From Coxiellaceae bacterium (GTDB lineage: Bacteria > Pseudomonadota > Gammaproteobacteria > UBA9339), in assembly GCA_031263085.1 (NCBI GenBank), contig JAISGM010000003.1, positions 26,154 through 90,153 of the forward strand: 64,000 nt of DNA, given 5' to 3'. Shown in pieces: positions 39,650-48,077 of this stretch (the first letter of the stretch is position 1; each line of letters starts with the position of its first letter). The translations under genes were made by a program, and so were the position numbers. The notes beneath the pieces were generated by a model that saw nothing but the letters and a program-made list of their open reading frames with translations, searched no databases and had not been told where the DNA came from.

Positions 39650-40901
39650 GTATATAGTCTACTACTTTATCACTACTAATTATTTTTTGTGGTTTATTTT
39701 CGCGAAGATATTTTATTAAAACTTCATTAGTCGCTAATTCCGTCATACCCAAAATTAAAACAATCTTAGCGTCTCCTTTATTAGCACGGCGTAATTGCAC
39801 ACTTAAATCCATATTATCGCAATTAATTATAATTTTGGCTTCAATGCGATTACGAATATCTTCCGACAACAACATTCCAGTTGTTATTGATCGCTCATCT
39901 AAAACTATAATATGGATTATATTCAATTCATGTACTAATAAATTAGTAGCCACTAAAGAGTGTAATCTCTCTAATCCTAGAGCAAAACCAATTGCTGGGG
40001 TAGCTGTTTTCCCGCCCATATCAGTTACCAAATTATCATAATGACCACCAGCACATATCGTATTTTGTGATAATTTGTCATCAGATGCAGTCCACTCGAA
40101 CACAGTTAAATTATAATAATCTAGACCACGAACCAAACAAGGATTGACTACGTAAGGTAATTTTAATTGATCCAATAATTTACATAATCTTGTAAAATGT
40201 TCTTTCGAAGATTTATCAAGGAAATCCAAAATTTTAGGGGCTTTTTGGATTAGATCTCGCATTTCAGGATTTTTACTATCCAAAATACGCAGAGGGTTAG
40301 TTGACAATCTACGACAACTATCGTCATCTAAGCAATGATAATGTCGATTAAAATAATCAATTAAACATTTGCGATATTTAGCCCGTACTTCAAAAGTACC
40401 TAAAGTATTAATCTGTAAAACAACCTTACAATCAATCTTTAATTCCTGCCAAAATCTCATGGATAGTAGCATCATTTCGACATCAATATCCGGACCAGGT
40501 AAACCATAGGCTTCAACTCCAAATTGATGAAATTGACGATACCGTCCCTTCTGTGGACGCTCATGCCTAAACATTGGCCCACAATAAAATAGACGTTGAA
40601 TTTGATGATAAAATAAACCATGTTCAATTCCTGCGCGAATACAGCTAGCAGTTCCCTCTGGACGCAAAGTTAAACTGTCACCACTACGATCTAAAAAAGT
40701 ATACATCTCCTTGGATACGATATCGGTAACTTCACCAATAGCACGAGAAAAAAGTTCAGTAGATTCAACTATAGGAACACGAATTTCGCAATAACCGTAT
40801 TGAATTGCTATTCGTCGTAATAAATTCTCCAAAACCACCCATCTAGGACATTCATTAGGTAAAATATCGCTCATTCCACGGATAGCTCTAATATTCTTCA
40901 T
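39633..40901 (-). CDS. hisS: Histidyl-tRNA synthetase
   Basis: This class II synthetase has 422 residues. N-terminal IRGMSDILPNECPRW, motif 2 LRPEGTASCIRAGIEH...FRHERPQKGRYRQFHQFGVEA, and the histidine-specific LVRGLDYYNLTVFEW are all present, with an anticodon-binding C-terminal domain. It follows rodZ by 15 bases. In most gammaproteobacteria ispG lies between these two genes; here it does not. Confidence 0.96.
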   Translation of the reverse strand: MKNIRAIRGMSDILPNECPRWVVLENLLRRIAIQYGYCEIRVPIVESTELFSRAIGEVTDIVSKEMYTFLDRSGDSLTLRPEGTASCIRAGIEHGLFYHQIQRLFYCGPMFRHERPQKGRYRQFHQFGVEAYGLPGPDIDVEMMLLSMRFWQELKIDCKVVLQINTLGTFEVRAKYRKCLIDYFNRHYHCLDDDSCRRLSTNPLRILDSKNPEMRDLIQKAPKILDFLDKSSKEHFTRLCKLLDQLKLPYVVNPCLVRGLDYYNLTVFEWTASDDKLSQNTICAGGHYDNLVTDMGGKTATPAIGFALGLERLHSLVATNLLVHELNIIHIIVLDERSITTGMLLSEDIRNRIEAKIIINCDNMDLSVQLRRANKGDAKIVLILGMTELATNEVLIKYLRENKPQKIISSDKVVDYIHDSIK

Positions 40902-40916
40902 TTTGTCGCCATCTGA

Positions 40917-41507
40917 TTATTCCTTTCCACCATTTTTTTTTGAATCAATTTCCAACGGAACATTCAAAGACGAAGAATAAATATCACTAGGTTTAGTAGA
41001 CTTTTCTTCTCGATCAATTAGTATCGAATCAGGAATGATTCGATGCGGAATGACTATCAGTTTACGTGTATATCCCCATAAGATACATCCCAATATAACC
41101 ACAAATAATAAAAACCCTCGTTTACATCCTACTTTACAATATTTCTTAAAACCACTTTGACAGCAATTTTTAAAACTAGATAGTAAACTCAATAACCAAG
41201 GCAATTTAATTTTATCTGAGGATGATTTGACTGTTAATTTGGCAAAATCATCATTGGAATAGGCATTCAAACGATGATAGCTTGCAAGAATATCCTTAAC
41301 AGGGAGTTGTAAAAATTTAGCGTATGCTTTTAAATAACCTTCGGCATAAACTGCAGCCGCAATTTTACTATAATCATCTTCCTCAATTGCCGTAATAATC
41401 CTTTTACTAAGAAGCAACACCTTAGCTACATCATTTAAACTAATTTGCTGCGACTCTCTTGCCTCCCTAAACATTTTTCCAGGAGTTTGCTGTAGAGCAT
41501 CTTTCAT
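40917..41507 (-). CDS. rodZ: RodZ-like helix-turn-helix membrane protein, short form
   Basis: The protein has an N-terminal HTH_25 domain (PGKMFREARESQQISLNDVAKVL..., to about residue 80) that in RodZ binds MreB. A single membrane helix lies near 131-147, with only about 50 periplasmic residues after it. At 196 residues it is far shorter than E. coli RodZ (337) and lacks the periplasmic beta domain. I start at 41507 because GAGGAAG precedes that ATG; another ATG is at 41525. Synteny with hisS-yfgM supports the name. Confidence 0.82.
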   Translation of the reverse strand: MKDALQQTPGKMFREARESQQISLNDVAKVLLLSKRIITAIEEDDYSKIAAAVYAEGYLKAYAKFLQLPVKDILASYHRLNAYSNDDFAKLTVKSSSDKIKLPWLLSLLSSFKNCCQSGFKKYCKVGCKRGFLLFVVILGCILWGYTRKLIVIPHRIIPDSILIDREEKSTKPSDIYSSSLNVPLEIDSKKNGGKE

Positions 41508-41703
41508 ATAAATCTTCCTCTTCATTCTAATCTTACTACCGTATTATAACGATATACTAACCGCTCACAAATAACAACAATTTCTCATTACATGCAAGTT
41601 AGTTTCTTGATATAATATCGTTTTAATTACTAAAATTGACTTACGTTGTTATGCGAATTATCATTCAATAGTTAAAATTCAAAATTTTCTACAAATTTAA
41701 AAT

Positions 41704-42153
41704 CTAATTTATTAAATCTGCTTTAAAATATTTTGAATGTATCTCGTTTGGATTAAAGAAAAATTTAATTTCAGACAAAGCAGTATCAAATGTATCAGAG
41801 CCATGAATTATATTTCGATCAATAGAAGTAGCATATTTGGCTCTGATAGTACCACTATTTGCTTTGGCTGGATCAGTAGCTCCAATTATTTTACGATTTA
41901 CAGCAATAGCATTATCTCCCTCCAATACTTGCACTAATACCGGACCTGAAATCATGAATGCTATTAAATCAATATAAAATGGCTTCTTTTTATGTATGTC
42001 ATAAAATTTTTCGGCTTGTAATTTTGTTAAATGTATCATTTTTGCAGCCACAATTTTTAGACCATTTTCTTCAAAACAACTTAAAATCAAACCAATTATA
42101 TTTTTTTCCACAGCGTCTGGCTTGATAATTGATAAAGTTCTTTCTATTGTCAT
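41704..42153 (-). CDS. ndk: Nucleoside diphosphate kinase
   Basis: Ndk balances NTP pools by transferring phosphate through His117 in NIIHGSD. The 149-residue protein also has [16 protein letters not shown] at the N-terminus and the [15 protein letters not shown] core. The C-terminal end is a few residues longer than E. coli's. GGAGAATATTT precedes the ATG. In E. coli ndk lies upstream of rlmN-pilF-rodZ; here rlmN and pilF are missing from that interval. Confidence 0.95.
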   Translation of the reverse strand: MTIERTLSIIKPDAVEKNIIGLILSCFEENGLKIVAAKMIHLTKLQAEKFYDIHKKKPFYIDLIAFMISGPVLVQVLEGDNAIAVNRKIIGATDPAKANSGTIRAKYATSIDRNIIHGSDTFDTALSEIKFFFNPNEIHSKYFKADLIN

Positions 42154-42272
42154 AAATATTCTCCAAAAAAAATAGCAAAGACAAATATAATCATATTAGT
42201 TATGATACGCAAAGTTTTATATTTATTATAATTGGTATTTTTGATTAAAAATCTTCATTTTAAGGTTAAAAA

Positions 42273-43616
42273 ATGGCAAATTTAAATTACCGCAATTTTC
42301 TCAAGAAACCAGTAATTGAAAAAATTACTGATCCGGCAATTATAGATCAAACTTATCGTTATTGGCGAATTCGGACACTGTATTCCATGTATATCGGTTA
42401 TGCTGCTTTTTACTTAACACGAAAAAGTTTTACCTTTATTATACCGCAGATGATTCGTGATCTTCATTTCACAAAAGAACAAATTGGCATTTTAGGAAGT
42501 GTGTTTTACATTACATACGGTATAAGCAAATTCATCAGTGGCATGATATCTGATAAAGCTAATCCACGATATTTTATGGTTATAGGTTTAATTGCTACTG
42601 GTATTACTAACATTTTCTTTGGTTTATCCTCTTCCTTGTCATATTTAATATTTTTCTGGCTTATAAATGGTTTTTTCCAAGGATGGGGGTGGCCACCTTG
42701 TGCTCGTTTATTAACTCATTGGTATTCTCAATCTGAACGAGGTAGATGGTGGGGAGCATGGAATACTGCTCACAATCTAGGCGGAGCCATGATCCCAATC
42801 ATTACAGCAATAAGCGTTATATTATTTGCTAATTGGCGAGCAGCTATGTTTGTTCCTGGAATAGCAACTATCATCATCTCGCTTTTTATTTTTAATCGCT
42901 TGCGAGATATTCCCGAATCACAAGGCTTGCCACCAATTGAGGCATACCATAATGAATACACGCAAAATTATTCAGAGAAATTCATTAATCAATCAATTAC
43001 AAGCATGTTTTTAAATTATGTATTTAAAAATTACTATATTTGGCTTCTGGGTTTTTCGTATGTATTTGTTTATGTGGTACGAACAGCTATAAACGACTGG
43101 GGGTCTCCTTTTTTAACTGAACAAGGTTATACTTTGATGCGAGCTAATAGTTGTATGTCATTTTTCGAAATTGGTGGACTTATTGGAAGTTTAGTTGCTG
43201 GTTGGTGTTCCGATAAATTTTTTAAAGGACTTAGAGGACAGACTAATGTTTTATTTAGTTTAGGCGTAGTAATTCTTTTGTTATGTTTTTGGTTTATCCC
43301 AGGAGAACACCTTGTTTTGCATAGTGCGATAATGTTCGGTATAGGATTTTTTGTTTTTGGGCCTCAAATGTTAATTGGGATGGTTGCTGCTGAATTATCC
43401 CATAAAGAAGTCGCAGGAACTGCATCAGGTTTTGTTGGCTTGTTTGGTTATTTAGGAGCGGCTATGTCTGGATACCCTATTGGTCTGACAATAGATCACT
43501 ATTCTTGGTCTGGTTTTTTCATCATTATTACTGTCTGTGCAATACTATCGATATTGCTTTTGATACCTTTATGGAAAGTATCTGGTTATAAACAAATATT
43601 CAAAAATCAGGTTTAG
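42273..43616 (+). CDS. Organophosphate:phosphate antiporter family transporter (UhpC/GlpT-like)
   Basis: This MFS carrier of 447 residues and about 12 membrane helices belongs to the OPA family, which exchanges sugar phosphates or glycerol-3-phosphate for phosphate. Family blocks are YAAFYLTRKSFTFIIP, YGISKFISGMISDKANPRYF, FQGWGWPPCARLLTHWYS, SERGRWWGAWNTAHNLGGA and AAELSHKEVAGTASGFVGLFGYLG. The N-terminal half is closest to UhpC-type proteins. The likely substrate is a host hexose phosphate, which is inference. TAAGG precedes the ATG. Confidence 0.88.
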   Translation: MANLNYRNFLKKPVIEKITDPAIIDQTYRYWRIRTLYSMYIGYAAFYLTRKSFTFIIPQMIRDLHFTKEQIGILGSVFYITYGISKFISGMISDKANPRYFMVIGLIATGITNIFFGLSSSLSYLIFFWLINGFFQGWGWPPCARLLTHWYSQSERGRWWGAWNTAHNLGGAMIPIITAISVILFANWRAAMFVPGIATIIISLFIFNRLRDIPESQGLPPIEAYHNEYTQNYSEKFINQSITSMFLNYVFKNYYIWLLGFSYVFVYVVRTAINDWGSPFLTEQGYTLMRANSCMSFFEIGGLIGSLVAGWCSDKFFKGLRGQTNVLFSLGVVILLLCFWFIPGEHLVLHSAIMFGIGFFVFGPQMLIGMVAAELSHKEVAGTASGFVGLFGYLGAAMSGYPIGLTIDHYSWSGFFIIITVCAILSILLLIPLWKVSGYKQIFKNQV

Positions 43617-43658
43617 AATTGACGCAGGACTTTAAGTTCATTAAAATCGGTAGTGAAC

Positions 43659-43731
43659 GGGGCTATAGCTCAGCTGGGAGAGCACTTGCATGGCATGCAA
43701 GGGGTCAGCGGTTCGAGCCCGCTTAGCTCCA
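43659..43731 (+). tRNA. tRNA-Ala (anticodon GGC)
   Basis: Acceptor GGGGCTA pairs with TAGCTCC, including one G-T. The anticodon stem CTTGC/GCAAG encloses ATGGCAT and the T arm is AGCGG/CCGCT. Anticodon GGC reads GCC/GCT. CCA is not encoded. tRNA-Glu follows after ten bases. Confidence 0.95.
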
Positions 43732-43741
43732 CTTTAAATTT

Positions 43742-43814
43742 GTCCCCATCGTCTAGAGGCTTAGGACATTGCCCTTTCACGGCAGTAACACCGGTTCGAA
43801 TCCGGTTGGGGACG
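43742..43814 (+). tRNA. tRNA-Glu (anticodon TTC)
   Basis: Acceptor GTCCCCA pairs with TGGGGAC, and the anticodon loop CTTTCAC in stem TTGCC/GGCAG gives TTC. Discriminator G is present and CCA is not encoded. It forms an Ala-Glu tRNA pair; a run of nine T residues follows shortly after. Confidence 0.95.
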
Positions 43815-43937
43815 ACGATATTATGATTTTTTTTTAAATTATTTAAATCAAACACTGGAATTTATTATTTAAATTTTTAAAAACCAAACACCGAAATACA
43901 AATATTCTTTTAAATGAACCTGCAATTATAAAATTGA

Positions 43938-43963
43938 ATTGTTTATTTACATAAATAAACAAT
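43938..43963. repeat. Perfect AT-rich inverted repeat (hairpin)
   Basis: Two 12-base arms (ATTGTTTATTTA and TAAATAAACAAT) are separated by two bases and followed nine bases later by TTTTTT. It lies in the gap between tRNA-Glu and rpmB. The low GC and distant T run make it a weak terminator at best; the hairpin itself is unambiguous. Confidence 0.55.
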
Positions 43964-44093
43964 ACTAAATAATTTTTTGGATTGAGATGCAATAAAGCAT
44001 TTTTTCTTGTGATTATTCAACATATAACTGTTGCTTAACAAAGCTATCTCTGATAGCATAAGATCTTTTGATATAAATTTAATAAGGATGAGT

Positions 44094-44336
44094 ATGGTAC
44101 AAATTTGTCATATTACCGGAGGACGTCCAAGAGTTGGTCACACGGTGTCCCATGCTAATAAAAAAACGAAAAGATATTTTAACGTAAATTTACACAGCAA
44201 ACGATTTTGGCTTGAAGGACAAAAACGTTTTATTAAACTTAGAGTTTCCATCAAAGGTTTAAGAATTATCGATAAAGTTGGAATTGAAGTAGCTTTAAAT
44301 AATTTAACTAAATATCGTAATGACATTATAGAATAG
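44094..44336 (+). CDS. rpmB: 50S ribosomal protein L28
   Basis: The 80-residue protein begins MVQICHITGGRPRVGHTVSHANKKTKR, matching L28 (E. coli MSRVCQVTGKRP..., 78 residues), and has the RFWLEGQKRFIKLRVS core. I start at the ATG at 44094 because AAGGA lies at the right distance; a second ATG is six bases upstream. rpmG and mutM follow, as in E. coli. Confidence 0.95.
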   Translation: MVQICHITGGRPRVGHTVSHANKKTKRYFNVNLHSKRFWLEGQKRFIKLRVSIKGLRIIDKVGIEVALNNLTKYRNDIIE

Positions 44337-44339
44337 AAT

Positions 44340-44549
44340 ATGGCCTCAAAAGTACGAGAAAAAATCAAATTAATTTCAACAGGTAAAACTAGAATTGGAA
44401 AACCTACCAAAACCTTTTATACTACCACTAAAAATAAACGACAAAACGTCGAAAAGATTAATATTAAAAAATATGATCCTAGAGCTTTTAATCCGAAAAC
44501 TAATAAAACTGGAATGCATATCGCTTTCAAAGAAGACAAGCTTAAATAA
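44340..44549 (+). CDS. rpmG: 50S ribosomal protein L33
   Basis: This is L33, recognised from [33 protein letters not shown] and the end FKEDKLK. At 69 residues it is longer than the E. coli form (55): extra residues occur between STG and FYTT and between KYDP and the C-terminus. It begins three bases after rpmB ends, so the two are coupled. Zinc-binding cysteines are absent, as in other C-minus L33 proteins. Confidence 0.93.
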   Translation: MASKVREKIKLISTGKTRIGKPTKTFYTTTKNKRQNVEKINIKKYDPRAFNPKTNKTGMHIAFKEDKLK

Positions 44550-44729
44550 CAAGATGACTTCTTTAGAATTATATAGATCTAATAATACAACTCGTGTTTA
44601 CTGCTAATTTGTAGTTATACTCTTGGATTTTTTTTGTGTTCAATTTTGTTAAAAAAGTTTAAATTTCTATAAATTTGAATATTTTAACAAAAAAATAATG
44701 ATCAACGCATTAAAATTAAAAACTTACTC

Positions 44730-45560
44730 ATGCCAGAATTACCCGAAATTGAAACTATCTGTCGCGACTTAAATATTAAATTTCTTAAACAAGAAATCAT
44801 TACTGTTAATGTAAGAATTTCTGAATTGCGCTATCCAATACCAAAAAACATTCATAGTATTTTGCTGGGACAAGCTATTAAAAAAATTAGTCGTCGAGGT
44901 AAATATATTTTACTAAAAACGAGAATTGGCGTACTCATTATTCATTTAGGCATGTCCGGAACTTTACAAATCAAAATGAAAAATCATTTAATAACTAAAC
45001 ATGAGCATTTTAGTATTGAATTTTCTAACAAATTAACATTATGTTATTCTGATCCTCGTCGTTTTGGTGCAATTTTATGGACAACAAACGATCCTTTACG
45101 GCACGCGCTATTGAAAAATCTTGGATTAGAACCATTAACAGAAAAATTCACTGCTGAATATTTATATGCTAAATCTAAAATTAAAAAATACTCAATTAAA
45201 CTTTTAATTACTGACAATAAAATTGTTGTTGGCATAGGAAATATCTATGCTAATGAAATTTTATATACATCAGGGATAAATCCATTCCAAAAAGCATATA
45301 CCATATCACTTTGTGATTACAAAAAAATTGTCAAAATAATAAAAGAAATTCTTAATCAAGCAATTTCTCATCGAGGCACAACAATTAAAGATTATACTGA
45401 CTGCTTTGGACAACATGGTTCTTTTCAAAATAAACTAAAAATCTATAATAGATCTGGAAGATTTTGTTATAAATGCAAAAATAAATTAATAACTACCAGA
45501 ATTAGACAACGCCTAACAGTGTTTTGTCCTAAATGTCAACAACTAAAGTTATCTTTCTGA
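44730..45560 (+). CDS. mutM: Formamidopyrimidine-DNA glycosylase (Fpg/MutM)
   Basis: MutM excises 8-oxoguanine and other oxidised purines. The 276-residue protein starts MPELPEIETI, giving the catalytic Pro2 and Glu3 after Met removal. It contains a SRRGKYIL lysine region, HLGMSG and a C-terminal zinc finger (CYKC...CPKC, about 246-270). The rpmB-rpmG-mutM order matches E. coli. Confidence 0.95.
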   Translation: MPELPEIETICRDLNIKFLKQEIITVNVRISELRYPIPKNIHSILLGQAIKKISRRGKYILLKTRIGVLIIHLGMSGTLQIKMKNHLITKHEHFSIEFSNKLTLCYSDPRRFGAILWTTNDPLRHALLKNLGLEPLTEKFTAEYLYAKSKIKKYSIKLLITDNKIVVGIGNIYANEILYTSGINPFQKAYTISLCDYKKIVKIIKEILNQAISHRGTTIKDYTDCFGQHGSFQNKLKIYNRSGRFCYKCKNKLITTRIRQRLTVFCPKCQQLKLSF

Positions 45561-45646
45561 TAGAAAACCGTTTAATTTTTTTCAAAGAAATGTTATTATT
45601 GCGACTATCAAAAAAGACAAAAATATTTTTTACCATATCAACTTAT

Positions 45647-46918
45647 ATGTTAATATCACAAAGAAGTACTATTCGTTCCTGGTTGGTGGTTATAGTTTCG
45701 GCTTTATTTTTTTTCTATATATTTGTTCAAATTAATTTAATAAACTCTATTAGTGGAAAATTGGCACAAGAATTTCATCTTGATGCACGACAATTAAGCA
45801 GCTTATTTGCTTACTTTGCTTATGGTAATCTTATTTTTCTCTTTCCTGCTGGTATTATATTAGATCGATTTTCAGTAAGCAGATCATTATTAATTAGTTT
45901 TATTATTTCAATAGGAGCTACCTTCGCGTTCACAGTAGCGCCTTCGCTCTTGGCTATGAAAATAGCTAGACTTATCATCGGATGTACCGGAGCATTTTCA
46001 TTACTGGTTTCAATAAAATTAGCTTATAATTGGCTTGAATCTCATCATATAGCGCTAGCGATAGGTGTAATAACAACTATTGGGATGTTTGGAGGAGTAA
46101 TTGCTCAAACTCCGCTAAGCATATTAGTTCAACGATATAATTGGCACATTGCTATCCAATTAGTGGCCTGTCTTGGAATATGTTTAGTTGCACTACAATC
46201 AATAATTATTAGTGACAAACCTAGATGCTTTAAAATATCTGACAACAAAGAATACATTAAATCAGAAAAAATTAATTTCTGGCGTTCTTTAGGAACTATT
46301 ATCGTTAACAAACAAAATTGGCTAAGCGGCATATATATGAGTTTAATAGGTATACCGTTACCAATTTTTGGTGGGATATGGGGAATACCTTACTTAACCT
46401 TAGTACATAATTTTTCTCAAATCGAAGCTACTGCAATAACAAGCATGATCTTTGTTGGAATGATTATCGGTTCACCTCTGGTTGGTTTAATTTCTGATCA
46501 TCTCGGGATACGCAAACCTCTTCCAATAATAGGAGCGCTATTATCTATAGTAATTATGATAGTTATCATGTTTTCCCCGACAATGTCTTTAATGTTAGAA
46601 ATGTATTTATATTGCGCTTTGGGGATTGCTATTAGCAGTCAAACCATAGGATATCCAATAATTGCTGAAAGTAATAAGCGCACACTTACAGCTACGGCTA
46701 CTAGCTTTGCTTCATTTATAGTAGTTTCTGGTAATATTTTAACGCCATTTTTTGGATGGTTATTAGATAGTCATCATAAAGCCCAAGTAACGTATATTTA
46801 TGATAAAGCAGATTTCATTAGAGCCAACTATTTATTATTAATTAGCATAGTTATTTCTCTTATTGCTGCCATCATGATTGATGAAACTTATGGCAAACAA
46901 TTTAATCGGAAGTCGTAA
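45647..46918 (+). CDS. MFS transporter
   Basis: This major facilitator protein of about 423 residues has 12 predicted helices. The region after helix 2 reads FPAGIILDRFSVSRSL, the MFS loop 2-3 signature, and RLIIGCTGAFS recalls the motif in helix 4. I start at the ATG at 45647 (MLISQRSTIRSWLV); the frame is open upstream into mutM but that extension lacks MFS character. The substrate cannot be assigned. It resembles the MFS protein at 48993-50288, so they are probably paralogues. Confidence 0.85.
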   Translation: MLISQRSTIRSWLVVIVSALFFFYIFVQINLINSISGKLAQEFHLDARQLSSLFAYFAYGNLIFLFPAGIILDRFSVSRSLLISFIISIGATFAFTVAPSLLAMKIARLIIGCTGAFSLLVSIKLAYNWLESHHIALAIGVITTIGMFGGVIAQTPLSILVQRYNWHIAIQLVACLGICLVALQSIIISDKPRCFKISDNKEYIKSEKINFWRSLGTIIVNKQNWLSGIYMSLIGIPLPIFGGIWGIPYLTLVHNFSQIEATAITSMIFVGMIIGSPLVGLISDHLGIRKPLPIIGALLSIVIMIVIMFSPTMSLMLEMYLYCALGIAISSQTIGYPIIAESNKRTLTATATSFASFIVVSGNILTPFFGWLLDSHHKAQVTYIYDKADFIRANYLLLISIVISLIAAIMIDETYGKQFNRKS

Positions 46919-46935
46919 TTAAATTTTTAAATATT

Positions 46936-47358
46936 ATGACTCAAAAAACTCTCTTTTTAGCATTCGATTATGGCACCAGTAACATCGGTGTAGCTATTGG
47001 TCAAAACATTACTAAAAGTGCTACAGCTTTATCCCCTTTAGTAAGTAATTGTAAAATTCCTCCTTGGAACAAAATTGATGATTTAATTAATGATTGGCAG
47101 CCACAAGCATTGGTAGTAGGTATCCCTTATAAAATTAATGGTAATAATTTAACTACTACTAAATTAGCACAAAATTTCGTTTTACAATTAAAGAGGCATT
47201 ATAATTTGCCTGTTTATACCGCTGCAGAGCATTTAACTACTAAGATTGCACGAACAGAAATATTTAAACAAGGCGGATATCGAGCCTTACAAAAGGAGTC
47301 GATTGATAGCGTTGCAGCAAGAATTATCCTTGAGGAATGGCTGAATACTATTGATTAA
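46936..47358 (+). CDS. ruvX: Putative pre-16S rRNA nuclease / Holliday junction resolvase-like RuvX
   Basis: This YqgF-family RNase H-fold protein of 140 residues has LAFDYGTSNIGVAIGQ with the first catalytic Asp, VVGIPYKINGN and, near the C-terminus, KESIDSVAARIILEEWL with the last catalytic Asp. In E. coli the protein processes the 16S rRNA 5' end. It lies 17 bases downstream of the MFS gene on the same strand. Confidence 0.93.
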   Translation: MTQKTLFLAFDYGTSNIGVAIGQNITKSATALSPLVSNCKIPPWNKIDDLINDWQPQALVVGIPYKINGNNLTTTKLAQNFVLQLKRHYNLPVYTAAEHLTTKIARTEIFKQGGYRALQKESIDSVAARIILEEWLNTID

Positions 47359-47408
47359 ATTTTTTATTTTTTGCAACTAGTTATGACTTTGAGCTAAAAT
47401 AACGGTAT

Positions 47409-48077
47409 ATGTCAGGTTTTTTGATTTCTTCTTCAATATTATCTGCAAATTCTGCCTGTTTAGGCGAAGAAGCGAATTTGGTCTTAAAGGCAGGGGCTGA
47501 TATGATTCACATTGATGTGATGGATAATCACTATGTTCCCAATTTAACTTTTGGCCCTACAATTTGTGAGGCATTGCGCAAATACGGTATTAAAGCAGAA
47601 ATTGATATTCATCTTATGACTAAACCTGTAGATCGCTTAATTGTTGCTTTTGCGCAAGCAGGAGCTAATTACATTACGTTTCATCAAGACGCATCTGATA
47701 ATGTAGATCGCAGTTTACAGCTTATTCATGATAATGGTTGCAAAGCAGGGATCGCTCTTAGTCTGAGAACTGCTTTTAGATCTTTAGAATATATCTGGAA
47801 TAAATTAGATCTTATTCTTTTGATGTCAGTAAAACCTGGTTTTGATAATCAAAAATTTATTAGAAGCAGCTTTAACAAAATAAAAAGAATACGAGCATTA
47901 ATCAATAGTAAAAACCACAGGCCTCTATTAGCAATAGACGGCGGTATTAATCTTACCAATATTAAACAAGTTTTAGCTGCAGGAGCAGATATTTTAGTTA
48001 TGGGTTCAGCTATTTTTAGAGCAAGGGAATCATACGAAACTACTATTATCAAAATAAGAAACACTTTATACCAATGA
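47409..48077 (+). CDS. rpe: Ribulose-phosphate 3-epimerase
   Basis: Rpe interconverts ribulose-5-P and xylulose-5-P in the pentose phosphate pathway. The 222-residue TIM barrel has MIHIDVMDNHYVPNLTFGP with the catalytic Asp, DIHLMTKPVD, MSVKPGFDNQKF and IDGGINLTN with the second catalytic Asp. Its stop overlaps the folD start (ATGA). Confidence 0.95.
   Translation: MSGFLISSSILSANSACLGEEANLVLKAGADMIHIDVMDNHYVPNLTFGPTICEALRKYGIKAEIDIHLMTKPVDRLIVAFAQAGANYITFHQDASDNVDRSLQLIHDNGCKAGIALSLRTAFRSLEYIWNKLDLILLMSVKPGFDNQKFIRSSFNKIKRIRALINSKNHRPLLAIDGGINLTNIKQVLAAGADILVMGSAIFRARESYETTIIKIRNTLYQ

Noticed and set aside
43670..43855. Minus-strand open frame over the tRNA-Ala/Glu pair
   Set aside because: Its peptide is just the reverse complement of two tRNA genes.
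44395..44607. Lysine-rich frame overlapping rpmG in another frame
   Set aside because: It is a frame-shifted reading of rpmG with no independent start signal.
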